From: an uncultured Prevotella sp.
GTDB lineage: Bacteria > Bacteroidota > Bacteroidia > Bacteroidales > Bacteroidaceae
Assembly (NCBI GenBank): GCA_900314935.1
Contig: OMXE01000001.1
Coordinates: 62,001-126,000 of the forward strand
DNA: 64,000 nucleotides
Direction of reading: 5' to 3'
The notes under the pieces are model-generated. The model made no database searches. It saw only the letters and a program-made list of their open reading frames with translations, and was not told the origin of the DNA. A program made the translations under genes and the position numbers. Positions 8,788 through 18,797 of the stretch are shown piece after piece (positions within the stretch are counted from its first letter, which is position 1; each line of letters begins with the position of its first letter).

Positions 8788-11700
8788 ATGAAAAAGAAAA
8801 TTTTTAGTACTTTGCTCTTAGTGGCCTTCGCACTGGCTTCTACGAGCATGTTCGTTTCTTGTAAGGACTATGACGACGACATTAACAAGAATGCCGCCGA
8901 CATTTCTGACTTGAGAGCCTTACTCGAACAAAAATTAGCTGACTGCAAGGCTCGTTGCGATGCTGAGCACGCTAAGTTCTTGACAGCGCAGGACTTGGCA
9001 GGTTATGCAAAGCTGTCTGACATCCCCACAGATCATGTGACTTTGTCAGCACTCCAGGCAGAGCTTGCAAACTATGTAAAGGCTTCTGAGATCCAGGATG
9101 CTCTTGATTACATCAAGGCTCTTCAGGAGAAGGGTATCACTGCAGATGGTCTTGCTGAACTGGGTGTAAAGGTTGCTGCTATCGACGAGGCTCTTCTGAA
9201 GCTCCTCAAAGTTGACAGCATTGACAAGGCAGCAGCTGCTGCTGAGAACCTGAGGGCTCAGATTGATGCTTTGAATCTTTACGGCGAGGCTCTTAAGAAG
9301 GAGAACATTGATCCTGACAAGTTGGTAGAGCTGCTGAAGAAGATCGAGGATATTAAGACTGAAGTTGAGAAGTATCCTGCCGACGACCTGACAAAGGACG
9401 AGGTTGCTACTTTGAAGGAGTTGATTGAGAATGCTGATGATCTCCTTAAAAAGAGCGGTAATGTTGACATCAACATCATTCAGTACATGATCGACAAGAC
9501 TCTGGCTTCTCTCGTGCTGATGCCGAGCGACTATGTTGCAGGTCTTGCTACTATCGAGGTTCCCGCACTGTACTATCAGCCGGTAATCTATTGCCTCGAG
9601 AAGGATGCTAACACTAAGAAAGAGGCTTACTACTACATCGACAAGAATGGTAAGAAGCTGGAAGGCCTTGACTGGCGCTTCGACGATGGCGCAAATGCTC
9701 CTTCTGCTACTGTTCCTACATGGGATGAGGGCTTCGGCTGGAGCAATGAGTATAGCGGATATGACTACAAGGGCGAAGGCTCTGATGCTAAGGGTAAGCT
9801 GATCAACGACGGTGAAGGTACTATGCTGCCTACTTTCCGTGCTATTGTTGAGAAGTTCAAGGCTTTGAAGACCGCTCAGTTGGTTCCCGCTGCTATCGCT
9901 AAGTATCACGTGAACCCGACAACTGTTAAGCTTGATGATTATAAGCTGAGCTTCTGGACTAACACTGCTGTTGTTACCGACGAGATTGAGTCTCGTAACT
10001 CTGGCTATCTGAACAGCATGGCTAACAACTTTGCTACTCCTGTTAAGGAGAATGGTGCTGATTACGCAGTTACTGGTGGTGTTCTTGAAGTTCCTTTCAA
10101 GATTAACAACTGGGAGAACTATGTTGAGGATCTGGTTTACTACTTCGACGGTGTTGCAATCAACCAGAAGACAAAGTCTAAGGCTGGTATCGTTCGTGAC
10201 TCTGTGAACTTCATCGCTCTTCAGATGACTAAGGGTGACACTGCTACTATCACTTCTGACTATGCAGCTGTTGTTCCCGCTCTGATCCACATCAACGCTA
10301 TCGCTGATAATGGTCCTGAGAATCCTGTTCTCGCTTGCCAGATGGAGAAGACTTATGAGGGTCTGTGGTACACCAAGCAGACTGAAAATGCTGGACACAT
10401 GTTCAAGTATGCTGAACAGGCTATCAACAAGGACTTTACACACTCTGTAGCTTACAATGATACATTGGATATCATGCCGTTCGTGGAGACACACTTTACC
10501 TATGTTGGTATTCGTTCTGCATGGGCAAGCTACGACCAGAGAATGGATGCTGAGACCTTCAAGAAATTGGGTCTGAAGTATGTCTTCTCTGTTGTTGACT
10601 ATGAGGATGGTAACCATCGCACAGGTGAGTCTCGTCACATTTCTATTGAGACACATCCCAATGAGGGTGCTGACTTCGGTTATGATAAGGTTAACCTGAT
10701 CCCGCGTTCTGTTGAGTATTCTGCAGACGGTAAGAGTTTCTCTGAGATCAAGGATAAGGTTGCTACACGTGAGGCAATCGACCGTGAGCCGCTGATCAAG
10801 GTAGAGATCGTTGATCCTAACAACAATGTACTCGAGGTTGGTTATATCAAGTTGTTGATCACTGACAACTACAAGCAGTATGCATTCGACCTGACAATCT
10901 TCGATAACTATTGGATGAACTGTACAGCTGAGGGTGGCTTGAAGTGGTCACAGATTGAGGAGTCTATCCTTTCTGTTCTCGGTGGCAATGGTTATACCAA
11001 GACCCAGTTCGAGGCAGAGTATGAGATTGATTTGCTCGATGCTAAGAACGCTAAGCGCTTCTATAAGAATGCCGAAGGCAAGTTCGTTGAGGATAAGAAT
11101 CCTATTGGTGATGTTTACTATACTCAGCCGACTCCTGAGGATGACCCAGAGAGCAAGCAGACTAACGTAATCAAGTGGGCTATCGGCGAAGATTATGCAA
11201 CTATCGCTAAGCAGATTACTGGTAAGGATAATATCACTGACGCACGTCAGGCTCTGTTGGACAACAAGGGTGATGGTATCGAGACTCTGTACACAACTAT
11301 CCGCTTCGTGAAGAAGGGTGTTGAGGATAAGTACAAGGATATGACAGCTCTGTATGTAACTTTGAATCTCCCGGGTCCGCAGGTACACTTTGCTTATGGT
11401 GAGATCACAAAGAAAGACCTTGCACACTGGTACAAGCTGAACAGCTATAAGTCTGGTAGTGAGTCTGACTATACAGCTATTGACATTCTTGAAAATGTAC
11501 CTACACCTGCTGAGCAGTATCAGGAGTTTAGTGTAGCTCAGAACCTTGAGAATGATCTTACAGGTGCTACACGTACTATCGAGTTTGAGCGCCCGCTCTA
11601 TGAGAACTTCCTCAATGGCATGGTAAACATTGACATGGGTAAAGTTACTGTAGATGGCAAAGAAAGGAATCGTAAAGACTTCTTCAGCAAGTATGTATAT

Positions 11701-12837
11701 ACCAAGGATGGTAAGAATATCAATGTTGACTTCGAGTTCACTCTGCCTGTTAAGGGTGTAAATGCTGAGTTCAGCCATGATAAGGGTACTTGGAAGGTTA
11801 AGGGTATCTCTGGTCGTGAGTACACCTTGTCACTTGGTAAGAATGCTAAGGGTGAAGATAATAAGGGAATCTGGGATGACTGCAACCCGAAGACTCTGAT
11901 TGCTCAGATTACCGATGCAGTTGACGGTGATGGCAACACAGTTCCATTCATCCGCCTGGAGGATAACGATTGTGCAAATGACATTTTGAACTATGCAGGT
12001 CGTTACGATGCTAACGGTGCTAACATGGCTAACGAGAGTGAAAGTGATCCGTTCTACCTGAACAACCCAGAGGGTGATGCAGCTAACCGTCAGACCTTCA
12101 CAACTTATCTGCAGATCAAGACGAAGGACGATCCTTGCTACGAGCTCCTCGTGAAGAATCCGTACTTCAATGCTAAGTTCCTCCGTCCGATCAACGTTTG
12201 GGGTAGCTACTATGAGTGGAATGACGCCTTCAACAAGGTTCAGACTCTCTATCCGAGTGAACTGTTGACTGCCGTAGACTGGCGTAACTATAACATTGAT
12301 CTTGATCATGATTGGGCTAACAGTTCAGATATGATCCACAACGACAAGAACTTTGAGTTCAAGGAAGGACAAATCGGTTGGGACTTCTACAATATCTTTG
12401 CTCTGAGCATTGATTACAATGAGATCTATACCGATCACGCTGCAGAGAAGAGTGTACGCGATGCTGTTGCTGCAGGCTTCAAGAGCATTCCGGTTAGCAA
12501 GTTGTTCACCAACAACAAGGGTCAGCTCAACAAGGTAAGCGAGATTCCTTCTCTGAAAGATCCTTATCTGAGAATCCTTGCTCTGGATAAGACATTGAAG
12601 ACCTACAATGCTGCTGGTAAGATCGTAGGTATTAAGGCTCCGCAGACTCCGCTTGAGTACACCAACAACGGTGGTAACGTTCAGGACTTCCACCTCTTCG
12701 TACCTGTCTATGTACAGTATGCTTGGGGTCACAACCTGAACCACTTCAAGGGTGCTCCGAATACCTTCAAGGTATGGACAGTCATCAAGGTTCACCAGAC
12801 AACAGGTGCTGGCTCATCTGAGGCTAAGAAGAACTAA
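8788..12837 (+). CDS. Very large surface lipoprotein with N-terminal coiled coil
   Basis: 1349 residues. A lipoprotein signal ends at MFVSC (Cys25), followed by KDYDDD, which fits the acidic export signal known to place Bacteroidota lipoproteins on the cell surface. Residues ~30-225 are Leu/Ala/Lys/Glu-rich and probably form coiled-coil helices; the rest is mixed beta-rich sequence beginning at 'GLATIEVPALYYQPVIY' and shows no enzyme motif I recognise. The body holds few cysteines. Codon use is strongly biased (AAG, GAG, GCT, GTT), more than in neighbouring genes, and the promoter is consensus, so it is probably abundant. It is followed by a terminator and then by a small lipoprotein and an OmpA-like porin; a structural envelope or surface-layer role is inferred, not shown. 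Confidence 0.85.
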   Translation: MKKKIFSTLLLVAFALASTSMFVSCKDYDDDINKNAADISDLRALLEQKLADCKARCDAEHAKFLTAQDLAGYAKLSDIPTDHVTLSALQAELANYVKASEIQDALDYIKALQEKGITADGLAELGVKVAAIDEALLKLLKVDSIDKAAAAAENLRAQIDALNLYGEALKKENIDPDKLVELLKKIEDIKTEVEKYPADDLTKDEVATLKELIENADDLLKKSGNVDINIIQYMIDKTLASLVLMPSDYVAGLATIEVPALYYQPVIYCLEKDANTKKEAYYYIDKNGKKLEGLDWRFDDGANAPSATVPTWDEGFGWSNEYSGYDYKGEGSDAKGKLINDGEGTMLPTFRAIVEKFKALKTAQLVPAAIAKYHVNPTTVKLDDYKLSFWTNTAVVTDEIESRNSGYLNSMANNFATPVKENGADYAVTGGVLEVPFKINNWENYVEDLVYYFDGVAINQKTKSKAGIVRDSVNFIALQMTKGDTATITSDYAAVVPALIHINAIADNGPENPVLACQMEKTYEGLWYTKQTENAGHMFKYAEQAINKDFTHSVAYNDTLDIMPFVETHFTYVGIRSAWASYDQRMDAETFKKLGLKYVFSVVDYEDGNHRTGESRHISIETHPNEGADFGYDKVNLIPRSVEYSADGKSFSEIKDKVATREAIDREPLIKVEIVDPNNNVLEVGYIKLLITDNYKQYAFDLTIFDNYWMNCTAEGGLKWSQIEESILSVLGGNGYTKTQFEAEYEIDLLDAKNAKRFYKNAEGKFVEDKNPIGDVYYTQPTPEDDPESKQTNVIKWAIGEDYATIAKQITGKDNITDARQALLDNKGDGIETLYTTIRFVKKGVEDKYKDMTALYVTLNLPGPQVHFAYGEITKKDLAHWYKLNSYKSGSESDYTAIDILENVPTPAEQYQEFSVAQNLENDLTGATRTIEFERPLYENFLNGMVNIDMGKVTVDGKERNRKDFFSKYVYTKDGKNINVDFEFTLPVKGVNAEFSHDKGTWKVKGISGREYTLSLGKNAKGEDNKGIWDDCNPKTLIAQITDAVDGDGNTVPFIRLEDNDCANDILNYAGRYDANGANMANESESDPFYLNNPEGDAANRQTFTTYLQIKTKDDPCYELLVKNPYFNAKFLRPINVWGSYYEWNDAFNKVQTLYPSELLTAVDWRNYNIDLDHDWANSSDMIHNDKNFEFKEGQIGWDFYNIFALSIDYNEIYTDHAAEKSVRDAVAAGFKSIPVSKLFTNNKGQLNKVSEIPSLKDPYLRILALDKTLKTYNAAGKIVGIKAPQTPLEYTNNGGNVQDFHLFVPVYVQYAWGHNLNHFKGAPNTFKVWTVIKVHQTTGAGSSEAKKN

Positions 12838-12870
12838 TCATCGATAGATAACCATCTATTAGATACATTC

Positions 12871-12901
12871 AAAGGGGTGTCAATCGTTGGCACCCCTTTT
12901 T
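12871..12901 (+). terminator. Intrinsic terminator after the giant lipoprotein gene
   Basis: AAAGGGGTG (12871-12879) and CACCCCTTT (12891-12899) with T tract. Only 18 bases separate it from the next start codon and no promoter is evident between them, so the next two genes probably depend on partial read-through. Confidence 0.88.
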
Positions 12902-12918
12902 AACAAAAAACAATTAAA

Positions 12919-13440
12919 ATGAAAAAGAATCTGTTTTTCGGAATTCTGATGGTTCTTGCTCTTTGCATGGTCTGCTCATGCGGTAAGAAGAAGAAATCTG
13001 TTGACGAGTATCGTGAGGAGTATCTTACGAAACCAGCTATTTCGCTTACGCAGTCTGACTCTACAGAGGTTAGGGCTTTAGTTGACAATTACCTTCAGCT
13101 TCTTCGCAACAATCAGTTTGAGGATGCTGTAGATATGCTCTACTACATGAATGGTCCGAAAATCATTAAGATGCCGGACGAGTTGAAAAAGCCTCAGTTG
13201 GCTATGATTAAGCGTTTCCGTGGAGTCAAGTATGAACTGAATCGCATCGTCTTTTCTCAAGAGTTAGACAATATAGCTTGCTATGTGGTTACGCTATTTG
13301 AGAAGGAAAAGAATGATCCTCGTCCAAATACGGCACAATTCTTTCTCAAACCAGTCCGCGTTGATGGTCGTTGGTATCTCACCATGGCCGATTCACAATC
13401 GGATAAGACTGGAACACACGGTACATTAATTAAAAATTAA
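12919..13440 (+). CDS. Small lipoprotein of unknown function
   Basis: 173 residues. Signal peptide ends in a Cys-rich lipobox (CMVCSC, most likely Cys21), followed by GKKKKS; the basic residues argue for a periplasm-facing rather than surface lipoprotein. The mature part begins with an amphipathic helix (SVDEYREEYL) and contains 'VDNYLQLLRNNQFEDAVDML', reminiscent of a helical pair; no family recognised. It sits 12 bases before the OmpA-like gene, between it and the giant surface lipoprotein, suggesting a shared envelope assembly. Confidence 0.8.
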   Translation: MKKNLFFGILMVLALCMVCSCGKKKKSVDEYREEYLTKPAISLTQSDSTEVRALVDNYLQLLRNNQFEDAVDMLYYMNGPKIIKMPDELKKPQLAMIKRFRGVKYELNRIVFSQELDNIACYVVTLFEKEKNDPRPNTAQFFLKPVRVDGRWYLTMADSQSDKTGTHGTLIKN

Positions 13441-13452
13441 TAATCAAAGTCT

Positions 13453-14592
13453 ATGAAATTATTCAGAACACTTTTGGCAGTTGCTTTGCTGGCAGCCAGC
13501 ACAACTGCAATTGCACAGACACGCAAAGTGGTTGATCGTGTTGACCAGCGTGTAGAGAAGGTTCTTGATCGTCAGGATGTATCCTATCAGTTCAAGAGCC
13601 ATGCATTCCTGGATCTTCAGGGTGGCGCACAGTATACTCTCGGTGAAGCTAAGTTCAAGGATCTGATTGCTCCTAACTTCCAGATTGGTTTGGGTTATCA
13701 GTTCACACCGGTATTCGGTGCTCGCATTGCAGCAAATGGCTTGACAAGCAAGGGTGGTTGGAAGTCTTATGTTCTCGATGGTAACAGAAAAGAGAATGTA
13801 ACCTACGACTTCAAGTACTTTGCTCCTGGTGTAGACTTCTTGTTCAACCTGAGCAACCTGTTCTGCGGCTGGAATCCTGATCGCGTATTCAATGTTACCG
13901 CTTTCTTGGGTGCTGGTGCTAACATCGTTACTGACAATGAGGATGCAGAGGCTTTGGCTAAGGCTGGTTACAAGATGCAGCACATCTACAGTGCTAACTC
14001 TACAAGCCTTGTTGGCCGTGGTGGCTTGGAGTTCAACTTCCGTCTGAGCGATGCAGTGAGCCTGATGTTAGAGGGTAATGCCAATATCATCAACGACCAC
14101 TACAACAGCAAGCACGCTGACAACCCCGACTGGTACTTCAATGCTCTGGCTGGTCTGCGTATCAACCTTGGCAAGAGTCGCAAGGCTATCGTTACTGATG
14201 TTTATCGTGATGTTGTTCACAATGACACAGTATGGAAGTTCATCGAGGAGCCCAAGAAGATTGAGCCGATTCGTCGTGACATCTTCTTCACCATCAACTC
14301 TATCGTTGTTGCTGACATCGAGCAGGCTAAGATCAAGGATATCGCTGACTACATGAACAAGTATCCGAAGGCTAAGGTAACCGTTAGTGGTTATGCTGAC
14401 AAGGGTACAGGTAACGCTCAGATCAACGCTCGTCTGGCCGCTGGTCGTGCCGACGTTGTTGTTCGTGACCTGATTGAGAAGTACGGTATCTCTGCTGATC
14501 GTATTACCTACGACAGCTATGGTGACACTGTTCAGCCGTTCGCTGAGAATGACCTGAACCGTGTATCTATCTGTATTGCTAATCCCGAGTAA
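13453..14592 (+). CDS. OmpA-family outer membrane protein
   Basis: 379 residues: signal peptide (LLAASTTAIAQ), an N-terminal beta-barrel-like region (~45-245; alternating aromatic strands such as FLDLQGGAQYTLGEAKF) and a C-terminal OmpA peptidoglycan-binding domain (~270-379) with VSGYADKGTG, NARLAAGRADVV and the NRVSI ending. The domain links the outer membrane to peptidoglycan. Codon bias is as strong as in the giant lipoprotein gene upstream, which fits a major envelope protein. Probably expressed together with the small lipoprotein gene 12 bases upstream. Confidence 0.93.
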   Translation: MKLFRTLLAVALLAASTTAIAQTRKVVDRVDQRVEKVLDRQDVSYQFKSHAFLDLQGGAQYTLGEAKFKDLIAPNFQIGLGYQFTPVFGARIAANGLTSKGGWKSYVLDGNRKENVTYDFKYFAPGVDFLFNLSNLFCGWNPDRVFNVTAFLGAGANIVTDNEDAEALAKAGYKMQHIYSANSTSLVGRGGLEFNFRLSDAVSLMLEGNANIINDHYNSKHADNPDWYFNALAGLRINLGKSRKAIVTDVYRDVVHNDTVWKFIEEPKKIEPIRRDIFFTINSIVVADIEQAKIKDIADYMNKYPKAKVTVSGYADKGTGNAQINARLAAGRADVVVRDLIEKYGISADRITYDSYGDTVQPFAENDLNRVSICIANPE

Positions 14593-14620
14593 TCAGAGGA
14601 CTAATAAATAAATTATCCAA

Positions 14621-14660
14621 AAAGAAGGGGCATCGCTATTGTGATGCTCCTTCTTTCTTT
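14621..14660 (+). terminator. Intrinsic terminator after the OmpA-like gene
   Basis: AAAGAAGG-GGCATC paired with GATGCT-CCTTCTTT and then TCTTT; one bulge. It also has A-rich flanks, so it may act on the opposite strand for the LolD-like gene. Confidence 0.8.
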
Positions 14661-14671
14661 ATATGATATAG

Positions 14672-14703
14672 CTAGTATTACTAGGTAACTAGTGTTACTA
14701 GTT
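14672..14703. repeat. 9-bp word repeat CTAGTnTTA between genes
   Basis: CTAG occurs at 14672, 14681, 14689 and 14698 (spacing 9, 8, 9). The same word family is found inside argS at 53228-53267. Confidence 0.75.
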
Positions 14704-14704
14704 T

Positions 14705-15367
14705 TTATTCTGTGGGGTCTATGATAACACCATCTCGTAGATGAATGGTCCTGTCAGTGATGCTTGCCAGTTCTTCATCGTGTGTGACAATTACGAAGGT
14801 TTGGCCGAACTTGTCTCGCAGATCAAAGAAGAGTTGATGTAGTTCTGCTTTATTCTTTGAATCCAAGCTACCACTTGGCTCGTCTGCAAGGATGACGGCA
14901 GGATTGTTTACTAATGCCCTGGCTACTGCCACACGCTGCTTTTCACCGCCAGACAATTCATTGGGCTTGTGTGTGGCGCGATCGGTCAGTCCCATGAAGT
15001 CCAGCATCTCCATTGCCCTTTTCTTTGCTTCACTGCGACTCTTCCCTGCAATATAGGCAGGAATCATGATATTTTCCAGTGCAGTAAACTCAGGAAGGAG
15101 TTGGTGGAACTGGAAAACGAAGCCAATATGCGTGTTGCGGAAATCAGACAACTGCTTTTTACTCATCCTACTGATTTCCTTACCGTCTATACAGATTTCA
15201 CCGCTATCGGCCTTATCCAGAGTACCGATAATCTGCAACAGTGTAGTTTTGCCTGCACCGCTGGGACCCACGATACTCACCACCTCTCCTTTGTCGATAT
15301 GGAGGGTAATACCTTTGAGCACGTTCAGATTTCCGAAACTCTTTCTTACATCTTTAATATCAATCAT
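14705..15367 (-). CDS. lolD: ABC transporter ATPase, LolD/MacB type
   Basis: 220 residues, a single nucleotide-binding domain: Walker [10 protein letters not shown], signature [15 protein letters not shown], Walker [14 protein letters not shown]-loop VTHDEELA. Length and the motif '[18 protein letters not shown]' match the LolD subfamily, which powers release of lipoproteins from the inner membrane. No permease (LolC/E) gene is adjacent, so the partner lies elsewhere, and the LolD assignment over MacB-like ATPases rests on sequence style. It follows the antiporter gene on the minus strand after 83 bases filled with a short-word repeat. Confidence 0.85.
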   Translation of the reverse strand: MIDIKDVRKSFGNLNVLKGITLHIDKGEVVSIVGPSGAGKTTLLQIIGTLDKADSGEICIDGKEISRMSKKQLSDFRNTHIGFVFQFHQLLPEFTALENIMIPAYIAGKSRSEAKKRAMEMLDFMGLTDRATHKPNELSGGEKQRVAVARALVNNPAVILADEPSGSLDSKNKAELHQLFFDLRDKFGQTFVIVTHDEELASITDRTIHLRDGVIIDPTE

Positions 15368-15370
15368 TTT

Positions 15371-15457
15371 TCTCTACGAATTAGACGAGTTTTCTTTTTC
15401 TCTATGAATTAGACTAATTGTCTTTTCCTCTACGAGTTAGGCGAATTAGGCTAATTA
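15371..15457. repeat. Short-word repeat (CTCTACGARTTAG and variants)
   Basis: Three degenerate copies of CTCTAYGARTTAGRC, at about 15371, 15400 and 15428, with extra GAATTAG words. The last copy overlaps the stop codon of the antiporter gene. Another copy lies at 45174-45202. Confidence 0.75.
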
Positions 15458-17598
15458 CTCTTCATTCTTTTCTTATTAGCGAACCAGTCGCGTATCTGCG
15501 TGTAAGCACTGAGCTGTTCACGTTTCTGCGGAGCAGCAAATGACATGCTATCCAAAGCCTCTCCGTATTGATCAGGGAAGATAATCATCAGGTTCTGCTG
15601 ATGATAGTGTTGTTTCAGTTCCTGTGGCATCTTCTCGAACACTGATTTATACGAAACCGTTCCCTTTCGTGCTGTCAGTACCACCAGCAGGTGGTCATCG
15701 TTTACTTGTTGTACCAATTGCGGGAACTCATTCCAGTGCCCCATCTGCTGGTAGTCGGCCCTGATATCAGGATAGATATTCTGGATATACTGACTGATGA
15801 GCGATAGGGTGGACTGTTTGCTATGGAACTGAATACGACACTCCAGATTCTCAGCAACACGAGCAAGACGGTCGATCCAACGATGGAACCCCGGTTCGAA
15901 TTCTGCTCTGCTTGGTACAGCTACCTGTATCCTCCGTATTGTATTTAAGGGCTGTGCAAGTTTAACGATGATAATCTGTCTATTCAGTTCCGTGAACAGA
16001 TCCTCGGTAAACATGCCCCAGAAACTATCTGATTCGGTGGTCTGCTCATGCATTCCCAAAATGACCTCACTCGCATCAAACTCCTTGAAGGCGTGTATGA
16101 TACCATTGGCAATGTTCGTAGCAATACGACTCTGAGTCTGCATCCGCACATCAGCCGCAGCCGCAGCCTTTGTGGCATGTTCCAGCAGTTCCTTTCCCAG
16201 TTTCTGGTTCTTTGAAGTATTCTTATCGTCTAATACAATGTTAAGACCAATCATCCCGCGGTTCAGTCCTTCGTTTCTCATCAGGATAGCCAGGTTTACC
16301 AGCGTTTCCATGTTTCCGTGGTTCTTCAATGCCAATAAGATCTTCTCGTCCTCACCCGTCTTTTCTTCATTTACAGGCGTATCTTCCAACACAATCTGTT
16401 GCGAAGCCTTCTCCGTGACAATCGATGAGATGACACAAGTAAACAGAATCATCATCACCACACCGTTCAGCATTTCCGCATCCACCATGGCTTGTCCTCC
16501 CACCATCAGCTTCATACCCACCATGACGATGGCGATGGAACCAGCGGCATGCGCAGAGGTCAGACCGAACATCATGTGTCCATGCGACAAAGGCAGTCGG
16601 AAGCCAATGCTTGCCAGATAACCCGCAATCATCTTACCCACTGTACCGATTACCACCATGCAGCCCACGATGTATGCAGTATGCCAGCTCTCAAACAGCG
16701 CCCTAATATTGATGAGCATACCCACACCAATCAGAAAATACGGAATGAAAATGGCATTGCCGATGAACTCGATCCTTCCCATCAGTGGTGAAACGCGAGG
16801 TATATAGCGGTTCAGAAGCAGTCCTGCAAAGAACGCCCCGAACACCCCTTCCAGTCCGATGAACGATGTCATGGCCGCATTCAGGAACAAAATAGCCAGT
16901 ACGAAGATGAACTGTGTCACCGCATCCGCATTCCTTCGAAGGAACCAACGCGTGATTCTGGGAATGACAAAGGTGCCCGCAGCACAGTAGAGAAACAGCT
17001 TAACCAATATCCAAACCACCAGTACCGCCACACTACCCAGTCCTTTACCCTGTTGATATTGTTGAACTACACCCACGAACAACGACAGCGATAGCAGGGC
17101 TAACAGCAAGGCAATCATACTTGCTCCTACGCTCAGACTTACGGCTTTATGGCGTTGCAGACCGTATTTACAGACGATCGGGTAGGCAATCAAGGTGTTC
17201 GAAGCCATGATGCAGCATAGCAGCAGCGTGGTTTCCTTCGAGTAGTTCATCAAATAGATTCCCGCGAAATACACAAGAATGAAAGGCATCAGGAAAGTTA
17301 GCAGACCGAAGAGAATCATTCTCTTCATGTGTTTCTTGATACCTTCCAGATCCATCTCCAATCCTGCCAGGAACATGATATAGTAGAGTCCTACCTGTCC
17401 GAATAGCTCAAAAGAACCGTCGCGTTGGAGAATATTCAAGCCATATTGTCCCACGATGACACCAGCCAGTACCATACCGATGATGTGCGGAATACGCAAC
17501 TTACTCATAATCATCGGTGCGAACAAGATGATGAGCAGTACGATGAAAAAGATCCATGTACTGTCGGTAATGGGGAAATATGAAGAAAAGTCAATCAT
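15451..17598 (-). CDS. CPA2-type cation/proton antiporter with C-terminal regulatory domain
   Basis: 715 residues. Residues ~1-390 form about 12 hydrophobic segments typical of the Kef/NhaA-like CPA2 family (LRIPHIIGMVLAGVIVGQYG near the start; GLEGVFGAFFAGLLLNRY mid-way). The remainder is soluble: ~410-560 looks like a universal-stress-protein-type nucleotide-binding domain (ILLALKNHGNMETLVNLA, 'EVILGMHEQTTESDSFWG') and ~560-700 a second similar copy. No RCK/KTN domain with GxGxxG is visible. The transporter probably exchanges K+ or Na+ for H+ and is controlled by nucleotide binding (inference). It lies upstream of the LolD-like gene on the minus strand. Confidence 0.88.
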   Translation of the reverse strand: MIDFSSYFPITDSTWIFFIVLLIILFAPMIMSKLRIPHIIGMVLAGVIVGQYGLNILQRDGSFELFGQVGLYYIMFLAGLEMDLEGIKKHMKRMILFGLLTFLMPFILVYFAGIYLMNYSKETTLLLCCIMASNTLIAYPIVCKYGLQRHKAVSLSVGASMIALLLALLSLSLFVGVVQQYQQGKGLGSVAVLVVWILVKLFLYCAAGTFVIPRITRWFLRRNADAVTQFIFVLAILFLNAAMTSFIGLEGVFGAFFAGLLLNRYIPRVSPLMGRIEFIGNAIFIPYFLIGVGMLINIRALFESWHTAYIVGCMVVIGTVGKMIAGYLASIGFRLPLSHGHMMFGLTSAHAAGSIAIVMVGMKLMVGGQAMVDAEMLNGVVMMILFTCVISSIVTEKASQQIVLEDTPVNEEKTGEDEKILLALKNHGNMETLVNLAILMRNEGLNRGMIGLNIVLDDKNTSKNQKLGKELLEHATKAAAAADVRMQTQSRIATNIANGIIHAFKEFDASEVILGMHEQTTESDSFWGMFTEDLFTELNRQIIIVKLAQPLNTIRRIQVAVPSRAEFEPGFHRWIDRLARVAENLECRIQFHSKQSTLSLISQYIQNIYPDIRADYQQMGHWNEFPQLVQQVNDDHLLVVLTARKGTVSYKSVFEKMPQELKQHYHQQNLMIIFPDQYGEALDSMSFAAPQKREQLSAYTQIRDWFANKKRMKSN

Positions 17599-17719
17599 TC
17601 TGAGTGCAAAATTACGAATTTTTCCATCAATTCTGCGTTTAATAGTCCGAAAAGTTGTAACTTTGATGGCAAACCATCGAACTTACAATGCACTCGGCAT
17701 AAAAAAAGAATGAATTCTT

Positions 17720-17750
17720 TTTGTTCTGCACTCGTTTTTTCGTAACTTTG
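17720..17750 (+). promoter_or_regulatory. Promoter of asd
   Basis: TTTG (17720-17723), 19 bases, TAACTTTG (17743-17750). Transcription should start near 17756, just before the ATG at 17778, giving a leader of only about 20 bases. Confidence 0.82.
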
Positions 17751-17777
17751 CACCCTGAAATTATAAACAAGTACAGA

Positions 17778-18797
17778 ATGAAAGTAGCAATTGTTGGTGC
17801 CAGTGGCGCAGTAGGACAAGAGTTCCTACGTATTCTTGATCAGCGTAACTTCCCGATGGACGAGCTGGTGTTGTTTGGTAGCGAGCGTTCTGCCGGTAGG
17901 AAATACACCTTCCGCGGTAAGGAAATCGAGGTGAAGTTGTTACAGCATAATGACGATTTCAAGGACATTGATATCGCCTTTACCTCAGCAGGAGCTGGTA
18001 CATCCAAGGAATTTGCAGAGACCATCACGAAGTATGGAACAGTGATGATCGACAACTCCAGTGCTTTCCGCATGGATGATGATGTGCCTCTGGTTGTACC
18101 TGAGTGCAATGCTGCCGATGCCTTGAACCGTCCTCGTGGTATTATTGCCAATCCCAATTGTACAACGATTATGATGGTTGTTTGTCTGCAACCGTTGGAG
18201 CAACTTTCTCATATCAAACGCATCCACGTAGCCAGCTATCAGAGTGCCAGTGGAGCCGGTGCAGCTGCCATGGCAGAGTTGGAACAACAGTACAGCGAGA
18301 TCGTTGAGGGCAAGTCTGTTACCGTGAAGAAATTCCCGCACCAGCTGGCCTATAACGTGATTCCCCAGATTGATGTGTTCCAGCCCAACGGCTATACCAA
18401 GGAAGAGATGAAGATGTTCAACGAGACTCAGAAGATCATGCATACCGATGCCAAGTGCTCGGCCATGTGTGTTCGTGTGAGCTCTCTGCGCAGTCATAGC
18501 GAGAGTGTATGGATTGAAACCGAGCGTCCAATCAGCGTAGAAGAGGCTCAGAAAGCTCTGGCTGCCGCTCCTGGCGTTACATTGAAAGACGATCCTTCCA
18601 ACCTTGTTTATCCGATGCCGTTAGATACAGCTGGTTTGGATGATGTCTATGTAGGTCGTGTACGCAAGGATCTTTCCGATGAGAACGGACTTACCTTCTG
18701 GCTTTCAGGTGATCAGATCCGAAAAGGTGCAGCCCTCAATGCCGTACAGATTGGTGAATACCTGTTGCAAGAGAGAGACCTGCCATGCTTTGCATAA
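17778..18797 (+). CDS. asd: Aspartate-semialdehyde dehydrogenase
   Basis: NADPH-dependent reduction of aspartyl phosphate to aspartate semialdehyde, the branch point to lysine, diaminopimelate, threonine and methionine. 339 residues from ATG 17778; longer in-frame starts lie upstream of the transcription start. Motifs: N-terminal [14 protein letters not shown] dinucleotide fold, active-site NPNCTT (Cys128) and the catalytic His in SLRSHSESV (His240). The final residues [10 protein letters not shown] are encoded by DNA that is duplicated 75 bases downstream (see repeat). Confidence 0.97.
   Translation: MKVAIVGASGAVGQEFLRILDQRNFPMDELVLFGSERSAGRKYTFRGKEIEVKLLQHNDDFKDIDIAFTSAGAGTSKEFAETITKYGTVMIDNSSAFRMDDDVPLVVPECNAADALNRPRGIIANPNCTTIMMVVCLQPLEQLSHIKRIHVASYQSASGAGAAAMAELEQQYSEIVEGKSVTVKKFPHQLAYNVIPQIDVFQPNGYTKEEMKMFNETQKIMHTDAKCSAMCVRVSSLRSHSESVWIETERPISVEEAQKALAAAPGVTLKDDPSNLVYPMPLDTAGLDDVYVGRVRKDLSDENGLTFWLSGDQIRKGAALNAVQIGEYLLQERDLPCFA

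Noticed and set aside
9046..10656. 536-codon open frame on the minus strand inside the giant lipoprotein gene
   Set aside because: A product of the strong codon bias on the plus strand; the peptide is compositionally odd (Leu/Val/Ser/Asn-rich) with no start signal, and the plus-strand gene has signal peptide, promoter and terminator.
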